A stretch of 44,933 nt of DNA from Symbiodinium natans (taxonomy: Eukaryota; Sar; Dinophyceae; Suessiales; Symbiodiniaceae), in contig CAJNDS010000123.1 in assembly GCA_905221605.1 (NCBI GenBank), positions 176,215 to 221,147 on the forward strand, written 5' to 3'. Of the stretch, positions 29,089 through 41,000 are shown piece after piece; position 1 is the stretch's first letter, and each line of letters opens with the position of its first letter. The position numbers and the translations under genes were made by a program. The notes under the pieces were generated by a model. It did not search any database. It had not been told where the DNA came from and saw only the letters and a program-made list of their open reading frames with translations.

Positions 29089-32000
29089 CTTTTCAGAGGG
29101 TGCACCAGATAAAACACTAAAAGCCCTAAAGCCCCTAGAGCCCCTAAACCCTAAACCCTAAACCCTAAACCTCAAACCTAGGTTGTTTTCCAAGTGGCCT
29201 CAGAAATTCTGACGAGGGTGGCCCTTAAAACAACCTCTGCCAAGAAAACCCCTGAAAAAAAGACTCCCTAAATCTGATCCTCTTAAACACAACAAGCGGA
29301 AATTAAAGCATATCCCCAAGGGGCCTGCCTAGTAGAGTGCCCATGGGGGTTTGAGGGTCCCACAGGGTTCAAAGGATTCAAGGTCTGTCCATGCGAATGC
29401 GTTGCTCAAAATTTTAAGACATGTTCCCATGTAATGTAAGCCTTTCGCAACCACACACGCCCACACCCTAAACCCTAAACCCTAAACCCGAAACACGACA
29501 AACGTCTTATGGAGAGAGCCCAATGAGGCCTGCAAGTAGTTTGTAAGGGGCTTCTGAACTAGAATGGGTATGTTGGGCAGCTTTATCATGCCCTAAGGGC
29601 CCATGTACCTAAATAGGAAAGACGCGGGCCTTCAAGCACCTCCTAAGACTTTTGGGCCCAAGTATGCAACAACATGCCACATGGACCCTTAGGGATACTT
29701 AATTATGTCGGGGCTGTGAGCAAGGCCAATTCAGACTAGGGTTTATGGTATAAGCAGGTGAATTGGGTGAACTGTGGCTACTCCGACCAAGGTATGCGCA
29801 CCATGTGTGAGAACTATGTGCGAACTACATGCGAGTCTTCAAGAATGGGACTCATCCAAGGTGGAGGCTGTATCCTAACATTTGATCAAGAACCACCCCC
29901 CCCAAAGAAACATGAAAGAACATAATCCCTATATTACTATATTTCCTGTAAGGAAGAGTACTTTTATTTTTATTTATTGATTTTTTTTTTTTTGGGGGGG
30001 GGGTAGTTGTTACGCAACTAGACTTAAGGCTTAGGCATGCGCGTTTCGTGGCTTAGGGTTCGCGGTGTAGGGATTTGGGGCCTAGGGCTCGCGGACTAGG
30101 GTTTAGAGATAAAACAAGTTCAGGGTCTAGTTGATCCAGCAACAAAAACGGCGTACCCTACAAGGTTTGACATGGTGTAGGGTAGAGGGTTTCAACGGTT
30201 GCTGGTGGGTATAAGTAACTATGTCAGGAACCAGAACCAAAAAAATGCATTCAAGTATAGTCCTCCAAGACCCAGTAATCCCCCAACCCTCAACCCTGTA
30301 AGCCTTGAAAATCCTAAATGCCCCTTGCATCCTCTTCAGGACACCTGTCTTGAGACGGAACTAGACGTCCCTGCGGAAGGAGTCTTGTACCTGGGGCGTT
30401 TCGGGGTGTTGGGGTTTAGGACTTTGGGTCTTACACTGTCTTACACCATCAGGATCAAGCCACACTTTGGCCATGCATAAACCAAAAACCCTGAAATCTT
30501 CGGGTAGGTACATGGTCCCCTAATATGGGGCGTCAAAAGGGGACCCCTTACACACCCCTTTATACTATACCCCTTTATATACCCCTACAACCCAAGGTCA
30601 TGCTTCAGAACCCTTTAACGGAGGTAAGGGACAAATATATTCACGGACATGTAACTACTACCCTCCGAAAATAGAAGCTCTAAAGCCCTCCAACCTATGA
30701 CCCCCCACCCACCCCCCCCCCCCACCCACCCCCCCTCCCCTGGCCTGCGCCCCTCCTCACTTTGAAACAGGGACAGAGTCTGCAAGGAGGCCCCCCCCCC
30801 CCCCCCAGTTACAAGCAGAGTTTGCATGAGAGAATGCACAAGAAAGGGTATAGGTGCTATTGTAGCTCCCTCAACCTGGGACCCGCTCCTTGTAGGGAGT
30901 TACCCACCGCTCCTCTTGTAGGGAGTTACCCATTTAGGGTTTAGGGTTTAGGGTGTTTGAGGTTTTGCGACTTGGAGTTTGAGGCTGGGTTGGTCATTGG
31001 GGTATGGGATTCAGGTCTTGGGGTTTGGCCTTTAAGGTTTAAACCTGATGGAGCTCTGCAGTCTACAAGGGGATTCCTAACTTGGGGGGTCAGTGTTGGG
31101 TCGACACACAGTCTCCGAAACACCATCCCGTTCTCGAGTCCCGGACCCTAAGCCCGTTAGCAGAACCTATCGTCAGGGTTGTAGCTCAATAACTTGCAGG
31201 GTTTGGGGGAGTCAACCCTAAACTCTAAAACTCCCAAACCCTAAACCCTAAATGAACAAAACACCCCAAACAACTAAAAAACCAAAACGCGTAAGTACAC
31301 ACGAGGGCAGCTCATGACTCCCCCTGAACTGTGTTTAGGGTTTAGGGTTTAAGGGTTTGGGGGTTTAGGGTTTTAGGAAATTTGGGGTGTGCTAAATTAA
31401 GGTCCCGTTTTGGGACCCTGCGTGGCCGCCTTATTATAAGGACCCCCAAAAGGACCATAATTGAGAGAAGTGATGATTTATTTACTTGGTAGACCAAGTT
31501 ACCATCCTATGGTAAGGGGATGCTTTTTTGGGCTACTTTCTAAGGGAACCCAGAACCAAAGACAAGGGGAAGGGTACCACTGGGCTACCAAGTTTAGGGT
31601 TTTGGGGTTGAGGACCCTAAACCCTAAACCCTAAACCCTAAACCCTAAACACTAAAGCCTAGCCCAATAATGAAAGGCAGCCACGCGACTCTATGTGATC
31701 GAGCATGCCACCGGGCTTCAAATGCACCACCATGTCCTGAGAAAACTATCTGAGGTCCCCCTAAACCCTAAACCTTAAACCCTAAAACCTAAACCCACTA
31801 CCCCCCCTAGAACCGATCTTCTGAAACCCAACTGCCTGAGACCCCTCCCTGCCTGGCCCCCGCAGTCTAGGACACAGCCATAGCCCCTTCCCCCCAAACC
31901 TCACAGAATCCTTGCGTCTCGACCGGACCTGCACTTGCGACAGGAAACGGGGTTTAGGGTTTAGGGTTTCGTGAAACTACATGACGAAACAGCTTTGCGA

Positions 32001-35000
32001 TGCGGAGCTGCTAAGACAACTTCGGGTTTAGGGTTTAGGGTTGAGGGTTTAGGATTTGCAGGGTTTTCGGGCTTCGGGAACGTAAGAGAGGCGTGGGCCC
32101 TGAACCACTCTAAGCCTCTCTGGGAGTCTCACATAGGGTTCGAGGGGTCCGGCAACACATTCTGGACCCTAAGCCCAAAAACCACACACAAGCGAGACAG
32201 GCGCAGGCAATTGGCTGGGAGCGGGCTTCGGATGGAACGTAGCACGTTGGCAGGTCACCATCTGCCGGGGGCCATGAAACAGGGAGAATACTTTGGAGTG
32301 GACCCTGGAAACAAAATATATATACTTTCTAGGTATAAGTAGCTGTAATGGAAACCAGAACCAAAAAACTTACTAAAGTATAGTACTCCAAAACCCAGTT
32401 CTTCAGCAGCTACCGAGCCGTGCAAGCGAGCACTCAACCCTGGCCCCTTATACCTGTTTCCCCTGCGGGGAGCATGAGCCGGAGGTTCTTAGTTCGAGTG
32501 TTGGAGGTCAACCCTAAACCCTAAACTGCCCTAAACCCTAAACCCTAAACTCTAAACCCTAAGCCCTAAACCCTAAACCCAAAGCTGGACCAAGTGGCGC
32601 AGTACTCGAGGGTGTGTAAGTTGTGAGTGATTGAGATGATTGTTAAGCGTCCGAACTCCTGGCGGCCATGAAAATCCAAGTGCTCTGTAGAGCTTAGGGT
32701 TTAGGGTTTAGGCGGGTTTAGGGTTTGGGGTTTGGGGTTTGAGGTTTAGGGTTTTGGGTTCAGGGTCTACCCAAAGCCCAATAAACCCTGCAGGCCTTCC
32801 TCAAAGCCGAACTTTCTTGACCAAGTCTAAGCGGTTTAGAGCTTAGGGTTTCGGGTTTAGAGTTTAGGCTTTTCTTGTAGCCGAGCCTACAAGGGTTGAG
32901 AGTTTATCAAAGCCCCCTGACAATGTAGGGGTGTAGGGTGCTAAGGACTTGAGAATTTAGGGTCTGGGGAGTTGACCCTAAAACCCTAAACCCTAAAGCC
33001 TGAACCCTAAACCCTAAACCCGAAACCGCGCAGGAGGTGGCTTGACGAGTTTGCGGTTGCAGGGCACGAGGAATCGGGGTGTGGTGCTTCCAAACGTGCA
33101 CAGTAGCTTCGGGTTTAGGGTTTAGGGTTTAGGGTTTAGGGTTTAGGGTTTAGGGTTTAGGGTTTAGGGCTCAGGTTTAGGGTTGAGGGTTTAGGGGTCT
33201 AGGGTTAGGGGTCTGGGGTTTCGGAGGTTTAGAATTTTGAGTTTAGGGGGCTTTGAGTTTAGGGTTCCCTGTTCTTTTCGTTCGCCTTAAGTATAACGGA
33301 TGCTGACCCTACTTAGCCAAAGTCCATGCTCGCGGTTATCAGCTCCTGAAGAAACCTGAGTCAAGAACGTTGCAACAAGGGATTCTTACAACAGCATTGT
33401 TCTTCTGACAAACGTCAATTTGGGACTACGTAATGATCCTACTAGGTGTGGGCAAAACCCATGGGGCCATCTTCCTGACATCTTGGCGGCCCTAAACCCT
33501 AAACCCTAAACCCTAAACCCTAAGCTACAAACCCTAAACATTGGTTGTGAAAAGAGGCCTTGGTTGCGGCATCCTGGCCTGACCCTCGAGCCCCGACACA
33601 AGCCCTACCCCTTCATACCCTAGCTAAACCATGCAGACCCTCCAAAACCCTCCGAACTCTCCCTGAAGCCTTCAAACCCTGCCTAAACCCTACCAAAACA
33701 TATCAACACCCTTCAAACCTTACCCTACCTAAACCCCACCTAAACCCTTCAAAGCCCCCTAAACTGCAAATTCCAAAATGGTGGGTCCTCCGGGTGGTTG
33801 CGGCGCAAGCTGGAGATTGTCTGCAGCACATGCCGCTCCGTGGCCTTGTGCTGGCTTAGGGCTTGGAGTTTAGGGTTTAGGGTTTCGGGTTTAGGGCTCA
33901 GGGTGTAGGGTTTTAACCCGATTGTTTCTCCGAGAAACCTACAGGCACCGCCAGGACACTTAAAGGCTTAGCAGCGGAAGCTGTTTGGGATCCTTCCTAT
34001 ACAGCAGCTTTAAGGGCCCAGATGTTTTGCACAAAGGTACATGGGCACTTAGGGTATATGAGATAGGATGTTTAGGGTGTAGGAATGGAGTTCAGGGTCT
34101 AGGGTGCACTGTTTCAGGTTTAGTGTCGGGCTTAGGCTCCAAGGGCGTTTTCTGACCTTAGTCAGTATGTGTATATATATATATATATGTAAGTACTAAA
34201 ATATAATTATATATGTATATATATATATATATGTAATCTGTATGTTTATGTGGTAGATCACAAATGTTGCTGAGAGTACACTCAGGGTGTGATCTTCTGT
34301 ATAAGGGGCTAACGAAATGAAGAGAATGCTCTGTACTTCAAACCCAGAAACACTGCAAGCGAAGTCCTACGAACCCCGCAAGACCCGCGCCCTAAGCCTA
34401 AACCCCAAGCCCGCAACCTGAAACCCCAAACCCTTAACTTGGCCTTCAAACCCCACACCCTAAACCGCAAATCCCTAAACACCTAAACCCTAAACTTCCG
34501 GCCCTAACCCTAAACCCCAAACCCGAAACCCCAAACCCCAAACCCTAAACCCTAAACCCTAAGCCCTGCAAGAGGCCGAGCTGCCGAATCCAAGGCCGAC
34601 GTCGCCTCGTCGAGTAAGAGAAGGGCCGGCTTCCTCGGGGGGTTTGCGTGGGTGCTTCATTAGGGTTTAGGGTTTAGGGTTTAGGGTTTAGGGCTTGAGG
34701 CGTAGGAGCCCTCGACCCAGGAGTAACCTAGGAATCGAAAGGCTGCCCGTTTTGGGTTCAGGGGGTTATAAGGAACCCCAACCCCAAAAAAGGAAATAAG
34801 GGCCTACTCCGGGTCCTAGATGTTGATTTTTGAGGCCTATAGACCCTAATCCCTAAACCGTAAGGCTCCTTACGTAGTAAGTTTGGTGTAGTATACTAGA
34901 CGCCTAGGTTGGAAACATGGTTTAGGGTTTAGGATCTGGGGTTTTATGGTTTAGGGGTTCTCGGTTTGGAGTTTGGGGGGTTGAGCGGTAGTTATAAGCG

Positions 35001-38000
35001 GAGTGATAAGCGGGGCAAGATGGTAACTGGTTGTAACCTTATTTAGGGCACTTCTAATCCTACTTCAAGTGCGGGTTTTAGGGGTTTGGGGGTTTGGGGT
35101 TTAGGGGTTTAGGGGTTTAGGGGTTTCATTAGGGCTTTAGGGATTAGGGGTTGTGGGATTCGCGGGTTAAAAGGTTTGGGTGGGTTAAGGGTCTTCGGGT
35201 TTAGGGTTTTGGGCTTCGGTTAAGGGTTTAGGGTGGAGGGCTTAGGGTCGTATTGGTATCGTAGTTTTGTATGCGCGCCATTACCTTTTTTATGGCGCCG
35301 CTGCAGCCAAGCAGCCGGCAGAGTGCCCTGGCAATGCAGAGTCTCTGTGCCTGCCAAGACAAGGAAGGCACCGAAGAAGAACAGTGCCCGCTATCTTTCT
35401 TGATGGATTGATTGCTCTGAGGTCTTTTGCAGTGCTCTTGAGGAGGTTTTTCAGAACTTCTTATAGGGTACGTAAGCCCTAGACCCCAAACCCTATTCAT
35501 GGCATCGCCGAATAACTGTTCCGACGAACCCCCAGCGCCTGAATCCTCCAGCCCTGTTCAAAGCCCTAATTCATTAAACCTGGAACCCTAGACACGGCAC
35601 TTGCCACTGGTTCCAATGTAACTAATGCATCCGAAACCCTAAACACCAGCTTCATTGTCCCTAGCCCTAAACCCTAAACTCTTAACCCCAAACCCTAAAC
35701 CCTTGACCCCAAACCCCAAACCCCAAACCTTAAACCCTTAACCATTGACCCCAAACCCTACACCTGTTTTGCAGCCCCACAGCCTGACCACCGCTCAGGG
35801 TCACGCCATCGGCGCCTCCCAATAGGGTATCCTGGCGGTAAAGAATTTGAGGCTGGGTTCGTGTTCTTGTTGTTAAAAAGGGTTGGGGTTTAGGTTTAGG
35901 GTTTAGGGTTTAAGGTCTAAGGTTTATGATTTAGGGTTGAGGGTTTAGCCTCCCAACAGGGTATCCTGGCGGTGAAGAATTTGAGGCTGGGTTCGTGTTC
36001 TTGTTGTTAAAAAGGGTTCAGGGTTTAGGTTTAGGGTTTAGGGTTTAGGGTTTAGGGTTTAAGGTTTAAGGTTTATCATTTAGGGTTTGGGGTTTAGGGT
36101 TTAGGGTTACACCCCTTATATGCCCTATAAGACCCAAGGGCCCTTACTTCAGAACCCCTTCAAGAAGGTAAGGGACCATACGAAGGGACCTTGTAACCTG
36201 TCCAAGCCAGCCGAGCGGCGTAGGACTCGGGCAGCTGGGTGGTTATGAAGTCCGCACAGCCAGCGAGCTCAGACGCCTCAGTTGTGGAGCAAGCGGGGAG
36301 GTTGTGGGTCGGGCCTGGGGATTTTAGGGTTTCTGGACCCTAAAACCCTAAGCCAGTACCACATTATCATACACTTGGGCCCAAAAGTCCCTATATAGGG
36401 TACTCGAAGGCCAAGTCTTCCCCATCTAGGTACCTGGACACCTTCGAACGCAAACCCCAAGTCCTACAACTACAGCCGTGAGCCCAGGATTTAGGGTTTA
36501 GGGTTTTGAGTTTAGGGTGTCTAGGGCGTTTAGGGCGTTCAGGGGGTTCAGAGGTTCAGGGGGTTTGGGGGTCAGGGTTTTGGGTTTAGGTTTGTTTGCT
36601 GTAGCTTTGGATCAAAGTTTGGTGTTTAAGCACTACCAAAGTGCAGCTGAGCTTTTGTTTCCTGCAAATCCACGAGCCCTAAATATGCACATACATCATG
36701 TCAATCCTCAACTGGGAAGCCTAAATCCTCAATGTTAGCCCGCAGCCTAAAACCCATCAAGCTTCAAACCCTAAACCCTAAACCCTAAACCCTAAACCCT
36801 ATATAAGCCCTACACCCTGCACCCTAAACCCTTAACCCCAAACCCTAAACCCTAAACCCTAAACCCTGAACCTTCGGCCAAGCAACCCATTCCGCATCCG
36901 CACGTGTGGAGCCACTTGGCGCACCTGGGAGAGGAGAGGATTTTGGGGGCACCCATGGTTGCTTTAAAGGGGCCCCGAGGTTTTTTTTGGAGGAGTATGG
37001 GCCCCCCTCTTCCCTTGCACCCCTGTCCCTTTGAGACCCTGCAGGTATCGATGATGGCGCATCGAAGTCCGTCTGAGGCAAAACAAGCCCCCAGACCGTC
37101 GACCCTTATTCTCCAAAATTATAGGGTGTAGGATTTCCTAGACCCTAGACCCTTCTTCTCCAAAACTACAGAATTTCGGGTTTAGGCTTGGGGTTCATGT
37201 GCGTGACTAGTGTGAACTTGGGTCCCAAAGTCATTCTCATTGCGGCTCACTTCGGCACAAGGGTTGGGATTGGGAGCGTTTACGGTCGAGGGTTGGGATG
37301 TTCCCCCTTATACTAACAGCTCCTAAAAAAGGGATTACAAGAGGGGGGGGGGTACTATACATCCCTATTAAGGGCTGTTAGTATAGCGGCGAACATCCCA
37401 AGTCCTAAACCCTAGACTGACCCTAAACCCTAAACCCCTAAACCCTAATCGAGGGTTGAGATCTGAAAGCTTCGCAGTGTCTCGCCGAGCTGCTAATCAG
37501 GATATTATCCAGAACGCTGCCTCGCAGCAGCGTCTTGTCCTGGCCATGCTTTGTTTGGGGTTAGGGTTAGGGGTTTAGGGTTTAGGGTTAGGGGTTTAGG
37601 GTTTAGGGTTAGGGGTTTAGGGTTAGGGGTTTAGGGTTTAGGGTTAGGGGTTTAGGGTTGGAGATTAGAGTTTAGGGTCTCGGGTCTCTGCTCGTGCGTT
37701 CTGTTGACACTGCCCGCAACTGCCTGCATGCGAAGCTTGCACACGAAACCCCCCGCCAATATTGTAGGGCCCCGAAACACTGCATATTATAATCTGTCTT
37801 CCTCGGTCTTTTGTTTCGCCCCTCAGCTCTTGACCCTTCTTTCTCTTGACCCCTAATTTGTTCTTTGCTGGTTTGATCTTGATTTTAGGTTCCTCCTCCC
37901 ACCGTCCAACGAAAGGGTCCTATGATTTCGCTACTAAGCCACTGTTTGCTGTACGGGGTCATAACCCCAGGTTTGAAGGGTAGAAACCTGTTGCCGCCTC

Positions 38001-41000
38001 TAGCGCTGTTGTTTTAGGGGCTGCGCGTTAGGGGGCTTAGGGTCTCCTAAACCCTAAACCCTAAACCCTAAACCCAAGGCGTCCAAAATCCTGACCCCCT
38101 CAAGCACACCCAAGGCAGTCTGGAAGACGACGCTGACCCTAAACCCTAAACCCTAAACCCTAAACCCTAAACCCCCAAGCGGCCTGGAAGACGACGCTGA
38201 TGCTCTTGCGCAAGCGCCGCGCCGCAGTATTCGCGTCGCCTGCAAGCGACGGACACAAGTGGCAGCCCCTGTGAAGCTAAGCCCTATAACCCCTTTAGGG
38301 AATTTAGGGTTTAGGTTGGGTTTAGATGTTAGTATAGAGTTCAGGGCTTTAGCTATTGGGCATATAGAGTTTCTAGATACAGGGTTTAGGGGTTGTAGAC
38401 TTGTGTGGGGTTTGCGGGTTTGCATTGTTTAGGGACACTATAGGTTTCATGATTCGGGCTCATTGGGATTGTGGGGTTTTGGGGCTCTGCCTTCCCCAAA
38501 CAAAGCTTAGGGTTTAGGGTTTCGGTTTAGGGTTTCGGGTTTAGGGCTTAGGGTTCCCAGAAAACCGAATAGACCACAACCCCTACACCCCAAGCCAGTG
38601 CGGCCTTGCTTGGCGTCGAAGCTAACCTCGTCACCCAGCTGGATTGTCCCGTCGCCTGAGACTTCCCCGCAGAGGGTTTTTTTCCATAAGCGATCCAAGA
38701 CTTGACAAAGGGGAACAAGGGGCAGTACTGGCAATGTGCCCGAGCCCAAACCCAGATCCTACTCTTAGGGTAGTTACATGGTCCCTTAACATGGGCGCTC
38801 AAAAGGGGATCCCTTATACACCCTTAAATCCCTGTAACACCCAAGGGCCCATACTTCAGAACCCTCTAAAGAAGGCAAGGGACCATGACCTTAGACCTAT
38901 AAAACCTAGGTCCAACGTACAGACCCTATAAACACAAGCCCTATTGAGGTTGAGGGGGGTTGTAGGGCTTAATAGACCCTAAAGCCCTTAAGATCCTTTT
39001 GAGGGTAGGATTGATGACAAAGGGTTTAGGGCTTGGGGTTCTTGAAGGTTCATGGATAATTACTTATAATCAGGCTTCTAGGTGCCCTAAGGGTAATTAC
39101 CCAACAAAGGACCGTATATCAAAGAACTTAGCCTTTCAGCCCTACGCCACAAAGCCCTAAACCCTAACACGAACGGTTTGGGGTTGAGGTTTTACCCTGA
39201 ACCCAAAAGCCTAAACCCGAAAAGGACATCCTAGCCCTAAACCTTTAATCCTAGAAAAGCAAGGTGCCTAATTCCTTCATTCCTTACTAAGGACCAGTAA
39301 GTTAGGCTCTAGCATTAAACACAATAAACCCTAAACCCTAAACCCTAAACCCTAAACCCTAAACATCCAACAAGGAACCACACCTTGGAGCACCCCGCAA
39401 GTACCTTCTCATATCCCCCCCCTGTATTGCCTTTGCAGCCTTAAAGCCCATGCAACCGTAAACCCTAAACTGTGCCTAAACCCTATACTTCCAGGGACCT
39501 AATAATAGTTCAGTCATTTAGTGTTCTAGTCACTTAATTATTGGGTGCCTGGAAGTATGGTAAACCTTAAACCCTAAACCCTAAACCCTCAACTCGCACC
39601 CATGCAGCCAAGGCGCTGGGCGTCAGCCAGGTCATCAGCAGGGAAAGCAACGTCGACTTGCCTCGCAATGAGATTCGAGGTTTAGGATTTGGAGTTTAGG
39701 GTTCAGGGTTTAGTAAGTTTGGGATTTAGGGCTTAGGAAGCTTAGCCACCTTAGGTTTGGAGAGTTGAGGACTTCATCTTTGAGGCATTCGGGTGAGAGC
39801 CCTTGTCTGGCCGTTACTGCACACTCCCAGAAAAGGTTTACTTGAAGGTTCAGGGGTAGTTAAAAGTAGGATTACAAGTGCCCTGAAGAAGTTTCTAACC
39901 AATTACAACTAACCCTGCTTAATCCGTTCCCCCTAATATTAAAGGCCCCCCTCCCCCCCCCCCCCCCCCCCTCCCTTGTATAAAAACCCCCAAAGGGTTT
40001 TTTGTATTAGGGGGGGTTCTTATCGTTTGTCCGAAAATCCAGCCCGTCCTTATTGTAGCACGCTGGCTCAGCAGCCCAGCCTAAGCCTAGACAGCTACGT
40101 TTGGAAAAGGTTCATGTTTCTGCTTCCGGCTTCCAACCCCCGCCCCCCCTAACTCCCCCCTCTCTCTGTAGAGGTTTTAATAGGAACAGGCACGGGATCG
40201 GGATTTTGGGCCAGGGGGTTCTTTATATTAGGGGGGTATTAATATTAGGGGGAACGGATTATAACCTTGCTTAGAATATTACTTAGAGTAACCCATCACC
40301 TTCAAGCAGCGCTTAGTAATTTTTAGTACTGTTTGCTTGGACCCCCCCCCCCCCCCCCCCCCAAAAAAAACACCCCCACCAAAAAAAACAAAGGTGATCC
40401 CCATATCACCCTTATAAGGAAGTGTTTTTTTTATTTTTTCTGGGGGGGGGGGGGCTCTTAAGCAAGTGGTAGTTTAGGGCTTTAGACACCACAGAAGGGG
40501 CCCCTAAAAAAGACCCGCCAAGTAGTAGGATGCCCTTAGAATAAGGACCCCAATAAGGCACCCCTAACCCTAAACCCTAAGCCCTAAACCCTCTCGGGTA
40601 AAGACTCGCAACCGTACTTACAACTAACTACATGGGCCTTTCATGAAATACGGGGCTTAATAACTAGAATAGTGATTTGGGGGTTCTTGTAGTATTGTAA
40701 AGAGACCATAAGGGAAAACCATTTTGATTTTCCGACCCCTTGTGTTAAAGGGGGTTAGAAGGGAACCCAAACCCTAAACAAAGAGAACAGGGCCTACTCT
40801 GGCTCCTAGTTAATTACCCTAAACCACCCCAAAACCCTAATCTGTGCTTCGGGAAAGTTGCCGCAGCCACTGCCGCCGACCAACGCCACGAAGCTCCCGG
40901 CAGACACCGCGAAGGAGACGTCGGAGATGGCGAAGCTGAGATGTGGTGCAGTTGAGGGTTTGCGGTGCAGGGTTTAGGGTTTAGGGTTAGGGTTTAGGGT

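Noticed and set aside
35228-35500. 90-codon minus-strand open frame as a gene
   Set aside because: It is the QRLCIARAL exon (35316-35350) extended by chance into both introns.
38507-38802. Overlapping 80- and 84-codon minus-strand frames as genes
   Set aside because: Only 38605-38655 belongs to the ABC domain; the rest contains intron and telomere-derived residues (SPKPETLNRNPKP).
39601-39680. Plus-strand reading of the 39.6-kb island (HAAKALGVSQVISRESNVD)
   Set aside because: It looks like an ABC linker by chance; the minus strand completes Walker A exactly and in phase, which is far stronger.
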